In this document: one piece after another, positions 38,704 through 47,763 of the stretch
How positions within the stretch are numbered: the stretch's first letter is position 1
Layout of the letters: each line of letters begins with the position of its first letter
Origin: Meiothermus sp.
GTDB taxonomy: Bacteria > Deinococcota > Deinococci > Deinococcales > Thermaceae
Direction: 5' to 3'
Assembly (NCBI RefSeq): GCF_026004055.1
Contig: NZ_BPIJ01000001.1
Span: forward strand, 1,550,001-1,614,000
DNA length: 64,000 nt
Made by a program: the position numbers and the translations under genes
Notes under the pieces: model-generated
Databases searched by the model: none
The model's input: the letters and a program-made list of their open reading frames with translations, nothing else
What the model was told of the DNA's origin: nothing

Positions 38704-40572
38704 GTGGTGCAGATGCAGTCGCCTCCAAATTCCAAACCATCCCTTAGAACTGACCGGTCAGTACTCGGCCCCCTCCGGGCCATGATGCCCTACCTGCGGC
38801 GCTATGGCCCCCAGTATGGGTGGGGCATGCTGGCCGGTATCGCCTCGGTGGGTATGGCCTCCTTATCACCTTTCTTTCTCCGCCATGCCATCGACGCCAT
38901 CCGTGCCGGAGAGGCCTACCTGGTCTGGGTCTGGGCCATTGTGGGCGTAGCGGTGGCCTCGGCCTTTTTCTCCTGGGCCAACCGCCAGTTGCTGGTAGTG
39001 GCCAGCCGCCACATCGAGCACGACCTACGCATGGATCTGTTCCGCAAAGCCCTCGCGCTGGACAGCTATTTCTACAGCAAAAACCGCATCGGCGACCTGA
39101 TGAACAAGTTCACCACCGATCTAGGCGCGGTGCGCGAGATGCTGGGGGGCGGCATCAATATGGGCAGCCGCCTGCTGATGTTTGTGGTGTTTGCGGTGGT
39201 ATCGATGTATCTCGTGAGCGTACCGCTGGCCCTGGCGTTGTCGCTGGTGTTCCCGCTCATTTTTGCCGTCATGTACTATGTTTTGCGCCTGATTGACCGG
39301 CGCTACCGCGAAAGCCAGGAGTCCTTCGACAAAATTTCCACCCGCGCCCAGGAGAACTTCTCGGGTATCCGGGTGGTCAAGGGGTTCGCCCTGGAAGAGC
39401 GTGAACTAAAGGCTTTCCAGGCTCTCAACAAAGACTACATCGCCAAAAGCCTGGCCCTAACCCGGGTAGACGGCCCGGTGCGGGCCCTGATGGGCCTCTT
39501 GATGGGCTTTGCAGCCCTGATTGTGCTGTGGATGGGCGGGGGAATGGTCATCCGGGGTGAGATGACCGCCGGGCAGTTTGTGCAGTTCAATGCCTATCTG
39601 ATGATGCTGGGTTGGCCCATTGTGGGCTTGGGCTGGACACTGACCATCTTCCAGCGGGGCTCCACCAGCTACAAACGGCTCGAGGAGTTCTGGCACGAAC
39701 CGGCCCGGATTACCGACCCGCCAAATGCCCCTATCCTGCAGGAAAAACAGGTCACCGATACGGGCTTGGATGCCCCTCATCCCCCCAGCCCTATTCTCTC
39801 GCAGGGGGAGAAGGGGGTGGCTGCTAATTATCTGCGGGGAGAGGTCAAGTTCGAGGAAGTGAGCCTGGAACTCGGGGGGCGCAAGGTGCTCGAGGGCATT
39901 ACCCTGACCATTCCCGAGGGCACCACGCTGGGCATTACCGGGCGCACCGGAAGCGGCAAAACCCTTTTGGTGAGCCTGATTCCCCGCCTCCTCGATCCCA
40001 CCGAGGGCCGGGTGCTGGTAGGGGGCTACGATGTAAGAGAACTGCCGCTCTCCACCTTGCGAGGAGCCATCGGCATGGTACCGCAGGAGCCTTTTCTTTT
40101 CTCCGACACCCTGGCCGAGAACATCTGCTTTGGGCTTCCAACCGTCGACCTCGAGCAGGCCGAGTGGGCGGCCAAGCTGGCCGGGGTTCACGACGATATT
40201 TTGGGTTTTCCCAAGGGCTATCAGACCTCGCTGGGCGAGCGCGGCGTCACCCTTTCGGGCGGCCAGCGCCAACGGGTAGCCCTGGCCCGGGCCCTGGCCC
40301 GGAAACCGCAAATTCTAATCCTGGACGATGCTATGAGTGCTGTAGACACCGAGACCGAGTCGCGCATTCTCTCCGGCCTCAAAAGTGTGCTGGGCCAACA
40401 GACCACCCTCCTGATCGGCCACCGCACCTCAACCCTGCAGTACGCCGACTGGATTGTGGTACTGGAGCACGGCAAAATTGCCGAGGAGGGCACCCACGAA
40501 ATGCTCCTGGCCACTGGAGGCATCTATGCCGAGCTGGATCGTATTCAACGCTTGCAAGCAGAGGTGGATTAG
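38704..40572 (+). CDS. Heterodimeric ABC exporter subunit with degenerate Walker B (TmrB-like)
   Basis: The 622-residue half-transporter has six membrane helices (about 40-330) and a nucleotide domain: Walker A GRTGSGKT, signature LSGGQRQRVALARALA, Walker B ILILDDAMSAVD and H-loop IGHRTSTL. The catalytic Glu after Walker B is Asp, as in the degenerate half of TmrAB, BmrCD and LmrCD, while its signature is canonical. It should pair with the next gene product to export lipids or drugs. Between membrane and nucleotide domains lies an insertion reading APHPPSPILSQGEKGVA, encoded by a palindromic repeat. GTG 38704 follows GGGAGG by six bases. Confidence 0.92.
   Translation: MVQMQSPPNSKPSLRTDRSVLGPLRAMMPYLRRYGPQYGWGMLAGIASVGMASLSPFFLRHAIDAIRAGEAYLVWVWAIVGVAVASAFFSWANRQLLVVASRHIEHDLRMDLFRKALALDSYFYSKNRIGDLMNKFTTDLGAVREMLGGGINMGSRLLMFVVFAVVSMYLVSVPLALALSLVFPLIFAVMYYVLRLIDRRYRESQESFDKISTRAQENFSGIRVVKGFALEERELKAFQALNKDYIAKSLALTRVDGPVRALMGLLMGFAALIVLWMGGGMVIRGEMTAGQFVQFNAYLMMLGWPIVGLGWTLTIFQRGSTSYKRLEEFWHEPARITDPPNAPILQEKQVTDTGLDAPHPPSPILSQGEKGVAANYLRGEVKFEEVSLELGGRKVLEGITLTIPEGTTLGITGRTGSGKTLLVSLIPRLLDPTEGRVLVGGYDVRELPLSTLRGAIGMVPQEPFLFSDTLAENICFGLPTVDLEQAEWAAKLAGVHDDILGFPKGYQTSLGERGVTLSGGQRQRVALARALARKPQILILDDAMSAVDTETESRILSGLKSVLGQQTTLLIGHRTSTLQYADWIVVLEHGKIAEEGTHEMLLATGGIYAELDRIQRLQAEVD
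39773..39818 (+). repeat. Palindromic repeat inserted in frame in the exporter gene
   Basis: CCCTCATCCCCCCAGCCCT and GGGGGAGAAGGGGG are complementary arms around TCTCTCGC. The layout resembles half of the family D intergenic elements (47887 and 53944). It adds about 15 residues to the linker between domains without a frameshift. Confidence 0.65.
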
Positions 40573-40630
40573 CACCCGTAGGGGCGAAAAATACCATCAA
40601 CCCTAAGCAAGCAGCTAGAAGCGGAGCCTT

Positions 40631-42532
40631 ATGCACGAAGAAGAAGCGTTTAAGAAGAGTTTTGATGCCAAACTGGCCCGGCGCATTCTGGTGTATGTGC
40701 GGCCCTACTGGAAGCAGGTGGGGCTGGCCTTGCTGGCCTTAGTGGTGAGTACCCTTACAGCTGCCTCCACCCCCCTTTTTCTCAAATACGCCATCGACAA
40801 CGCCATCGTGCCGCGCGAGGTGCTGCCCCTGGCCCAGCGCTACGAGACCCTGCTCCTCATTTGCGCACTATTTCTGGCGGTGCGGGCAGTAGACTTTGTG
40901 GCCAACTACGCCCAAACCTACCTGATTAGCTGGGTAGGGCAGCACATCCTCTACGACCTACGCTCAGAAATCTTCGCCAAGCTCCAGCGCCTGCACCTGG
41001 GCTACTACGACCGCAACCCGGTGGGGCGCTTGATGACCCGCGTCACCTCCGACGTGGACGCCATCAACCAGTTCATCACCGGGGGGTTGGTGGGGCTCAT
41101 CGCCGACTTTGCCCTGATTGTTGGCCTGATGACTTTCATGCTGGTACTGGACTGGCAGCTGGCGCTGGTGGCTTTTGCCATCATGCCCATTTTTCTGGCC
41201 GTGACCACCTGGATCCGCAACGGCATGCGTGAGGCATACCGGGCCATGCGGCTACGGCTGGCCAGAGTCAACGCCTCGCTGCAAGAAAACCTGGCCGGGG
41301 TGCAAACCACCCAGCTTTTTGGCCGGGAACCCAAGAATGAGGCCCAGTTCAACCTACTCTCGAGTGACCTGCGTCGGGCCTGGGTAGACATCATCAAGTG
41401 GTTTGCCCTGTTTTTCCCGCTGGTGGGCTTTATGGGAGAAATCACCGTGGCCCTGGTGCTGTGGTACGGGGGGGGACAGGTAATTCAGCAGGCCCTAACC
41501 CTGGGCTTGCTGGTGGCCTTTACCGATTACGTGCGCCAGCTCTTCCAACCTCTGCAAGACCTCTCCGAGAAGTTCAACATCTTCCAAGCCGCCATGGCCT
41601 CAGCAGAACGCATTTTTGACCTCCTGGATACCCAAGAAGAGGTAGCCGACAAGCCCAACGCCAGGCCGGTCGAGCGCTTCCGGGGTCAGATCGACTTCGA
41701 AAACGTATGGTTTGCCTATGGAAAGCGCGGGGAGGCCAAACCCGACGGTACCGTGGGTAAGGAAGCGAGAACAGAAAGTGCAGGTAATTCCAACCCTCAG
41801 CCCTTAGCTCTCGACCCTGAGCCCAAAGATGACTGGGACTGGGTGCTGCGGGGGGTGAGCTTCCGGGTACGGCCCGGCGAGAAGATTGCCCTGGTAGGGG
41901 CTACCGGCGCGGGTAAGACCAGCGTGATCAGCCTGATTGCCCGCTTCTACGACGTGCAGCGAGGGGCTGTCAAGATCGATGGGGTAGACGTGCGCGACTA
42001 CGCCCAGCGCGACCTGCGCCGGGCCATCGGCATCGTACTGCAAGACCCCTTTTTGTTTAGCGGCACCATTGAGTCGAACCTGCGGCTAGGAGACGATAGC
42101 ATCCCGGCAGAGCGCATCCGCGAGGTCTGTGCTTTTGTGGGGGCCGACGAATTTATTCAAAAGCTACCGCAAGGCTACCAGACCGTGTTACACGAGCGGG
42201 GGGGTGGCCTTTCCACCGGACAAAAACAACTGCTGGCGCTGGCCAGGGCCATCCTGCACAACCCCGACATCCTGTTGATTCTGGACGAGGCCACCGCCAA
42301 CGTAGACTCCGAAACCGAGCAGAAAATTCAAGCCGCGCTCTACCGGGTAATGGAGGGACGCACCTCAGTGGTGATTGCCCACCGCCTCTCCACCATTCGC
42401 CACGTAGACCGGATCCTGGTTTTTCGCAAGGGCAAGCTGCTGGAAGAGGGCAGCCACGACGAACTCTTGCAGAAAGGTGGCTACTACGCCAAGCTCTACG
42501 AGCTTCAGTATGTGCACGGGAGCGGCGACTGA
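40631..42532 (+). CDS. Heterodimeric ABC exporter subunit with canonical Walker B (TmrA-like)
   Basis: The 633-residue half-transporter has six membrane helices (about 25-320). Its nucleotide domain has Walker A GATGAGKTS, signature LSTGQKQLLALARAI (Gly replaced by Thr, degenerate), Walker B LLILDEATANVD with the catalytic Glu, and H-loop IAHRLSTI. With the partner gene it forms one competent and one degenerate ATP site, the TmrAB layout. Between the first nucleotide-domain strand (FAYGKRGEA) and VLRGVSFRV is an extra stretch of about 35 polar residues whose DNA (41770-41825) resembles degenerate intergenic repeats. GGAG precedes the ATG; 58 bases separate it from its partner. Confidence 0.93.
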   Translation: MHEEEAFKKSFDAKLARRILVYVRPYWKQVGLALLALVVSTLTAASTPLFLKYAIDNAIVPREVLPLAQRYETLLLICALFLAVRAVDFVANYAQTYLISWVGQHILYDLRSEIFAKLQRLHLGYYDRNPVGRLMTRVTSDVDAINQFITGGLVGLIADFALIVGLMTFMLVLDWQLALVAFAIMPIFLAVTTWIRNGMREAYRAMRLRLARVNASLQENLAGVQTTQLFGREPKNEAQFNLLSSDLRRAWVDIIKWFALFFPLVGFMGEITVALVLWYGGGQVIQQALTLGLLVAFTDYVRQLFQPLQDLSEKFNIFQAAMASAERIFDLLDTQEEVADKPNARPVERFRGQIDFENVWFAYGKRGEAKPDGTVGKEARTESAGNSNPQPLALDPEPKDDWDWVLRGVSFRVRPGEKIALVGATGAGKTSVISLIARFYDVQRGAVKIDGVDVRDYAQRDLRRAIGIVLQDPFLFSGTIESNLRLGDDSIPAERIREVCAFVGADEFIQKLPQGYQTVLHERGGGLSTGQKQLLALARAILHNPDILLILDEATANVDSETEQKIQAALYRVMEGRTSVVIAHRLSTIRHVDRILVFRKGKLLEEGSHDELLQKGGYYAKLYELQYVHGSGD

Positions 42533-42631
42533 GGGCGGCCTCCCACGGATACCCGGTACAGCGAACTTGCTGAACGGGGTACGTTACATCTCACTGCATG
42601 AGGCGTAATGGTGGGAGACACGATGACGGTA

Positions 42632-45331
42632 TCAGAGCGCTTCCAACACCTCCCGCTGGCGCTCGATAAGGGCCAGCAGGCGGGAGAGTAGGGCTTTTTC
42701 GGCCAGAATCACCAGCCCTTTTTGCTTCAGGGGCACCAGCACCAGCACCCACTGGGGCAACGAGATCACCGAAAGCTGGGCCGACTGGCCTGCTAGCTCG
42801 TTGGCCAGGTTGAGCAGGTCGTCGAAGACCATCTGGGCGCTGCTGGAAGCAAAAGGCAGGCTACCGGCTACCACCTGGCCCGCCTCGATCAAGGCAACCG
42901 CCTCCACTCCCCGGATCTGAAACTGGCCCAGCACTTCGGCTGGCTTAGAAGAAGCCGGAGCAGCAGGCGGGGGTGGCGCTGGGGTGGCTGGGGGTGGGGC
43001 GGGTTCGGGTTGGGAAGGGGTGCTAAGCGGGGTGGGAGACTCGAACACCTCGAGCAAGGACTCGAGGTCGGCCCCCTTGAGCTCTTGCAGTAGGCTCTGG
43101 GCTGCCGCATACTCTTGCGCCAACTGGGCTTCCAGCCGTTCGGCTTCTTCCAGAGCGCGGCGCACCTCGAGCAAGCCGCTCACCCCCAGGCGTGGCAGGC
43201 GCTCGGCGGCAGATTGAAGAAAATCGCATAGCGGTCTAATACGCAGGGCAGTTTCGCCCCCCACGCTTTTATGGGTGTTGTAGGCCTCGAGCAAGGTGGC
43301 TATTCGCCCACCCATCTCGGTTCGCAGGGTTTCTTGGGCCCGGCGCAGGCGGCCTAGCAGGGCGTGTACCTCGGTCAGGTCGGGCAGCTCGCCGGCCTGG
43401 AGGTAGGCTCGGGCCTGGGCCACCTTTTGCTCGAGCTCTTCACCGCCCAGGCCCTTCATGCTGCGGGCGGCCACCTCGTAGCGGGCAAGTTCTTCGGCGA
43501 TGGAGGCCCGCCGGGCCGCAACCAACTCATCCAGGGCTCGCTCCAGCGGGGCAAGGTCGGCCATGCGCCCCTGGGCCAAGGCCTCGCGGGTGGCCTGCAA
43601 GGGTTGCTTAAGCTCGATCAGGGATTCTTTGAGGGTCTGCTCGAGATAGTGGATGCGGGCCTCCAAAGCATCCAGCTTGCTTGCTACCAGCGCCTTGGCT
43701 TTGTCCACCAGGCCTTGCACGGCCTGCTCGAGTTCCCGAATCCCCCCCCGCTCAATCTGCTCGAGGAGGCTTCGTTTTTCGGGCTCGAGCCGCTCGAGCG
43801 TGGGCAAGGCTTGCAGCGTGGCCCGCAGGCCCATGCGTTTTAGGCTCTCCTCTTCGCGCTCGCGGGCCAACTGGGACAACAGCTCGGAGAGCTCCTGGCG
43901 CAGGGTCTGGAGCGAGGATTCGGAGATTTCTGAGCCAGAAAGGGCCAGCAGGTAGGACTCCACCCGCGGGTGTCCGCGGAAAGGCGAGAGGGCGTGTTCG
44001 GCCTCGGCCTGCAAGGTAGACAGGGCACTCTGGAGGCGGGCCTGGCGCTCTTTTAGCTCGCGGTTGGCTTTTTCTTCGGCCTCGAGCCCCATCACCGCCC
44101 GCTCGAGTTCGGGTAGTTCCTGGGGTAGCGCACCGGCATGCAGGGTTTCCAACACCACTGCCAGCCGGGCTTGCACCGGGGCGGTTTTGTCCGGGGGCAG
44201 TTCGAGGCGACTCAGCCGGTCGGCCAGCCACTCATAGCGCACCCGGGCTTCGGCCAGCGCCTCGGTATGGGCGTTTTTGAGCAGCTCACCAAAAGCCGTT
44301 AGGCGCTCACCCAACGGATTTCCAGCTTCCAGTTCGGCTTGCAGCGCAGCCAATTCGTTAGCAATTTTGGGGATACCCAGCACCTCCGCATAGCGCTCCT
44401 TGAAAGCCTCCAGGTGCCGGGCATCCTCGGCCAGGTCGATCTCGCGGATGCGCGACTGCTGCTCGGCAGTCAGGGCGTCGAAGTCGAGGTCGAACACCAG
44501 GGCTTCATCGTCGAAGCCATCGCTATCTTCCTCGACCACGGCAGGCATTTCGATGGTAGGGTCTTTGAGCACCACCTGCGGCTCGGTAGGGCGATCCACC
44601 GCCGGAATGTCTTCGATGGTGTCGAGGGTAATGGCAACCTCGCTGGTAGGGTTTTGCACCACCGACGACTCGACCAGCTTGCGCATCTCGGCCGCCAAAG
44701 CCCGGGCCCGCTCGACCTCGGCGGCGGCCAGGGTTTCCTGGGCGTGGGCCTCTTGAATTTGGCGAATGTAACTCTCCAGACGGCGTACTTTGGGGCCGCC
44801 CAGACTCTGCACCCGTTGCAGGTTGGCCTCGAGATCGGCGATGTCGCGGGCCTGGCGCAGCAAGGCCGACTGGAGCCTCTCCTCGAGCTGGGCCAGCACC
44901 TCCTGCCCTTCGCGCAACAAGGATCGTACCGTCGAAGCCTCGGGGTCTTGTTTGATCACGTTGATCAGGCCACGCAAGCGCCCTACCTCGGGCCACTCCA
45001 GATACAGACTAAAGCGCTTGAGGCCGGCCTCGAGATCGGCCAGTACGCCTTTGGCATGGGCCGACAGCTTACCCGCACCGGCTTTGGTGCCGTTTGCCCC
45101 GCCAATGCCCAGTTCCTTGAGCACCTCTTCGACACGGTTGCGGGCCGCGTTGGGGCTCATTTGGGTCTGAAGTTCGCGGTAAACCAGGCGCTTTAGGATG
45201 ACCTCGGCCTGGGATGCATCGAGCTTGTCCGGGCTGATGCCCAGCCGGCGTACTCCTTCTTCCAAGACCATCCGGGTGCGCTCCCCCAGCATGGGCTCGA
45301 GGGACTTACTAAGAGTCTGATACAGCGACAA
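42632..45331 (-). CDS. Giant coiled-coil protein with C-terminal roadblock/LC7-like domain
   Basis: The 899-residue protein is almost wholly heptad-rich coiled coil (about 30-210 and 300-750). A short acidic, Thr-rich disordered segment (about 240-290, with LDTIEDIP and DPTIEMPAV) divides it, and a Pro/Ala linker precedes the end. The last 100 residues (VLGQFQIRGVEAVALIEAGQ onward) fit the roadblock/LC7 fold, the MglB-type partner of small Ras-like GTPases. No GTPase gene is in the window. TTG 45331 was chosen because GGAGG lies seven bases upstream; the longer frame adds an unlikely hydrophobic N-terminus. Function unknown; scaffold or cytoskeletal role inferred. Confidence 0.8.
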   Translation of the reverse strand: MSLYQTLSKSLEPMLGERTRMVLEEGVRRLGISPDKLDASQAEVILKRLVYRELQTQMSPNAARNRVEEVLKELGIGGANGTKAGAGKLSAHAKGVLADLEAGLKRFSLYLEWPEVGRLRGLINVIKQDPEASTVRSLLREGQEVLAQLEERLQSALLRQARDIADLEANLQRVQSLGGPKVRRLESYIRQIQEAHAQETLAAAEVERARALAAEMRKLVESSVVQNPTSEVAITLDTIEDIPAVDRPTEPQVVLKDPTIEMPAVVEEDSDGFDDEALVFDLDFDALTAEQQSRIREIDLAEDARHLEAFKERYAEVLGIPKIANELAALQAELEAGNPLGERLTAFGELLKNAHTEALAEARVRYEWLADRLSRLELPPDKTAPVQARLAVVLETLHAGALPQELPELERAVMGLEAEEKANRELKERQARLQSALSTLQAEAEHALSPFRGHPRVESYLLALSGSEISESSLQTLRQELSELLSQLAREREEESLKRMGLRATLQALPTLERLEPEKRSLLEQIERGGIRELEQAVQGLVDKAKALVASKLDALEARIHYLEQTLKESLIELKQPLQATREALAQGRMADLAPLERALDELVAARRASIAEELARYEVAARSMKGLGGEELEQKVAQARAYLQAGELPDLTEVHALLGRLRRAQETLRTEMGGRIATLLEAYNTHKSVGGETALRIRPLCDFLQSAAERLPRLGVSGLLEVRRALEEAERLEAQLAQEYAAAQSLLQELKGADLESLLEVFESPTPLSTPSQPEPAPPPATPAPPPPAAPASSKPAEVLGQFQIRGVEAVALIEAGQVVAGSLPFASSSAQMVFDDLLNLANELAGQSAQLSVISLPQWVLVLVPLKQKGLVILAEKALLSRLLALIERQREVLEAL

Positions 45332-45493
45332 GCCCTGACCTCCAGACACAACCATAAAATAAAAGCACCAAACCCAGTGTATAGCGAACCATCTTGCTGG
45401 GTGGTTCAAAACGACATTAAGAAACCCTCATGACCCGATGAGCGAGCCCCCTATCTGCCATTTTCATACCTCATCTCTCGTGCCGTAGGCCGT

Positions 45494-46198
45494 TCATGCC
45501 ACAGTGCGGCCAGCAGCCTCGAGCAGCAGCCGAAATAGGCCCCACTGTTGTGGGAGTAGCTCGGGGTGCCACTGTACTCCCAGGTAGAAAGGGTGACCCT
45601 CCAGCACCACCGCTTCGACGATGCCATCCGGCGCGGCAGCCACCACGCGCAGCCCGGGGGCCAGGTCTTTGAGGGCCTGATGGTGGTACGAGTTCACCCG
45701 GAAACGGGGCGCGAATAGCTTGTTCAGGGGGCTTGGGCCGATTTGCTCGAGGCTGTGAGCGAGCACCGGCGGCTCGGCCTTCTGGCTGTGCTGCACCGCG
45801 CGGAAGCCCTGGGCTGGCAAATCCTGGTAGAGGCTACCGCCCAAAGCCACGTTCATGATTTGGATGCCCCGGCAAATCCCCAGGGTAGGGATACCGTGTT
45901 GGGCCGTATAGCGGGCCACAAACAGCTCGAGGGTGTCGCGCTCCAGGCTCACCTCGCCCATCTCTGGAATGGGCTCCTCACCAAAGTGGGCCGGGTCTAC
46001 GTCTACCCCGCCCGGCAGCAAAACCCCATCGAGTTTGCGTAGCAAAGCCGGTAGCCCATCGAGGGACTGGGGGGGAAGGATTACAATGCTCGCACCCTGG
46101 CTTTCCAGAGCCTGCACATAGGGCTCGAGCAGGCCCCAGATTTTGGTACGAAAAAGGCCTTCTGTGCTGCGCGATTGAGGGGTCACACCGATGAGCAT
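45494..46198 (-). CDS. puuD: Gamma-glutamyl-gamma-aminobutyrate hydrolase family (class I glutamine amidotransferase-like)
   Basis: The 234-residue protein has the peptidase C26 triad: nucleophile in LGICRGIQIMN, histidine and glutamate in VQWHPE, and the oxyanion segment LLPGGVDVDP. PuuD-type enzymes hydrolyse gamma-glutamyl amides; the natural substrate here is uncertain. The minus-strand TAGGAT box lies six bases before the ATG and inside the first codons of the divergent lysA gene, so the two 5' ends overlap by 8 bases and the promoter is within the neighbour's coding region. Confidence 0.88.
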   Translation of the reverse strand: MLIGVTPQSRSTEGLFRTKIWGLLEPYVQALESQGASIVILPPQSLDGLPALLRKLDGVLLPGGVDVDPAHFGEEPIPEMGEVSLERDTLELFVARYTAQHGIPTLGICRGIQIMNVALGGSLYQDLPAQGFRAVQHSQKAEPPVLAHSLEQIGPSPLNKLFAPRFRVNSYHHQALKDLAPGLRVVAAAPDGIVEAVVLEGHPFYLGVQWHPELLPQQWGLFRLLLEAAGRTVA

Positions 46199-47372
46199 GT
46201 CCCAATCCTACACCGCCCTGCGACCTGAGTTTAGAGAAGCCCTCAAAGAAGCGGCCGCCCGCTTCCCGACCCCCTTCTATGCCTACGACTTTCCGCGGGT
46301 GTTAGAGCGCCTGGAACGCTTGCAAAAGGCCTTTCCGAAGGCAGAAATTTTCTACGCCATGAAGGCCAACCCCCGCCTGGGCATTCTGCGGCGGCTCTTA
46401 GAGCGAGGCATTTTTGTCGAAGCGGTCAGCCTGGGCGAGGTATACCGGGCTTATCGGGCCGGCTTCAAGCGCAACGAGGTGCTGCTGAACGGGCCGGTCA
46501 AGACCCCGGCTTTGCTGGAAGAGTTACGCGCTATTGGCATCCCGATACTGGGCCTCGATTCGCTGGCCGACCTAGGACGGGTCGCCAAGCTGCTACCTGG
46601 AGCCCGGGTGCTCTTGCGGGTCAACCCCGACCTACCCATTGCCACCCACGACCATCTGGCCACCGGACGCGGCGAGAGCAAGTTTGGCATCCTGCCCGAA
46701 GACCTGGGACAAGCCCTGAAGCTGGCCCGGCAAAACCACCTGGAGGTGCTGGGCTTGCACATTCACCTGGGGTCGGCCCTGGAGCGCCCGGAAGACTACC
46801 AGGCGGGCTACGCGGTAATGGGCGAGCTCTACCGCACCCACGGCCCCTTTCAGGTCATGAACCTGGGGGGCGGTTTTGGGCTGGGCCTCGACCTGGACGA
46901 GTTGGGGGCGCAAGCTGCCGCACTGGCCCGCCAACATGAGGCCGAACTATGGCTCGAGCCGGGCCGCTACCTGGTTGCAGAAGCCGGGGTGCTGGTTACG
47001 CGCTGCTGGGGCGTCAAGCGCACCCGGCGCAAGTATCTGCTCCTAGACGCGGGCATGAGCCAGCTCATCCGGCCCATGCTTTACGGTGCGGTACATCCGG
47101 TCGAACCGCTCTACCACAACACCTCCCTACAAACCTACGACCTGGCCGGCCCGGCCTGCGAGTCAGGCGATGTGCTGGCACGGGATGTCACCCTGCCCGA
47201 GCCCAAGGAGGGCGACCTGCTGGCCATTCTGCAAGGCGGGGCCTACGCCAGCAGCATGAGCAGCAACTACCTTGACACCCCACGCCCCGCCGAACTTTTG
47301 TGGACGGGGCAAAGCTGGGAAGTGATCCGGCGGCAGCAAACCTGGGAAGCGTTGCTGGAGGACGAGTTGTAA
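46191..47372 (+). CDS. lysA: Diaminopimelate decarboxylase-type enzyme
   Basis: The 393-residue fold-III PLP enzyme has the PLP lysine in FYAMKANP, HIHLGS, the glycine-rich GGGFGLG phosphate loop and the second active-site motif GPACESGDVLARD, whose CESGD is diagnostic of diaminopimelate decarboxylase over ornithine or arginine enzymes. It should make lysine from meso-diaminopimelate. Thermus makes lysine through alpha-aminoadipate and has ornithine in its wall, so the role here is open. GAGGGG lies eight bases before ATG 46191; ATG 46197 is possible. The 5' end overlaps puuD. Confidence 0.9.
   Translation: MSMSQSYTALRPEFREALKEAAARFPTPFYAYDFPRVLERLERLQKAFPKAEIFYAMKANPRLGILRRLLERGIFVEAVSLGEVYRAYRAGFKRNEVLLNGPVKTPALLEELRAIGIPILGLDSLADLGRVAKLLPGARVLLRVNPDLPIATHDHLATGRGESKFGILPEDLGQALKLARQNHLEVLGLHIHLGSALERPEDYQAGYAVMGELYRTHGPFQVMNLGGGFGLGLDLDELGAQAAALARQHEAELWLEPGRYLVAEAGVLVTRCWGVKRTRRKYLLLDAGMSQLIRPMLYGAVHPVEPLYHNTSLQTYDLAGPACESGDVLARDVTLPEPKEGDLLAILQGGAYASSMSSNYLDTPRPAELLWTGQSWEVIRRQQTWEALLEDEL
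46205..46210 (-). promoter_or_regulatory. -10 box of puuD (TAGGAT) inside lysA
   Basis: Minus-strand TAGGAT ends six bases before the puuD ATG at 46198. It lies within codons 5-7 of lysA. Confidence 0.5.
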
Positions 47373-47383
47373 TACCAGATTCG

Positions 47384-47415
47384 GGTAGTTCGTCACCGAA
47401 TGGTGGCGAACTACC
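47384..47415 (+). terminator. Strong hairpin after lysA
   Basis: GGTAGTTCGTCACC (47384-47397) pairs with GGTGGCGAACTACC (47402-47415), 14 pairs with one G-U, around a four-base GAAT loop, 12 bases after the lysA stop. No T-run follows directly; a seven-T run occurs at 47471. It is either the lysA terminator or the start of the repeat-rich block. Confidence 0.55.
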
Positions 47416-47500
47416 CCGACCGAAGTTATCCGCGTAGCGGAGGGCGATACCGCCCCTTGGAAGGGAGACGTTTTTTTCGCCGACCGTCAGGGAGGGGTGT

Positions 47501-47569
47501 GCTCTAGGATTCAAAAAGATAGCCTCTGGGTTTTTGGTTTTGAAGAGTATCTTTTTGAATCCGGTATAA
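47501..47569 (-). repeat. Palindromic repeat, family A, copy 2
   Basis: GGATTCAAAAAGATA (47507-47521) and TATCTTTTTGAATCC (47548-47562) form a perfect 15-bp inverted repeat around 26 bases. The whole unit is the inverted, nearly identical copy of 31264-31330. Confidence 0.85.
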
Positions 47570-47662
47570 AACGCTCAAAAATTCCCGGCACGGCAAAACC
47601 CGCCGAAGGAGCCTTGTATGAGAGGCCACTGCTTCGAGGCAATGCAGAACCTCTGGCTCGTA

Positions 47663-47758
47663 TCTGGATTGCTTCGTCGGCGGGGGCCTCCTCGCAATGA
47701 CAAGGTAGTCACATTTGGATTTGTAAAGGTAAAGTGACGTAAATCAGATTACCAGACC
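47663..47758 (+). repeat. Dispersed repeat, family B, copy 1
   Basis: The unit runs from CTGGATTGCTTCGTCGG through CCTCCTCGCAATGACAAGG to AAATCAGATTACCAGACCA. The reverse complement of 63797-63894 matches it over nearly the whole length. Its core resembles the GTCATTGCGAGG...GAAGCAATC hairpin repeats found in many bacterial genomes. Confidence 0.85.
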
Positions 47759-47763
47759 AGTAG

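Noticed and set aside
39773-39818. Frameshift or assembly error in the exporter linker
   Set aside because: The insertion preserves frame and a full nucleotide domain follows, so it is treated as a real in-frame repeat.
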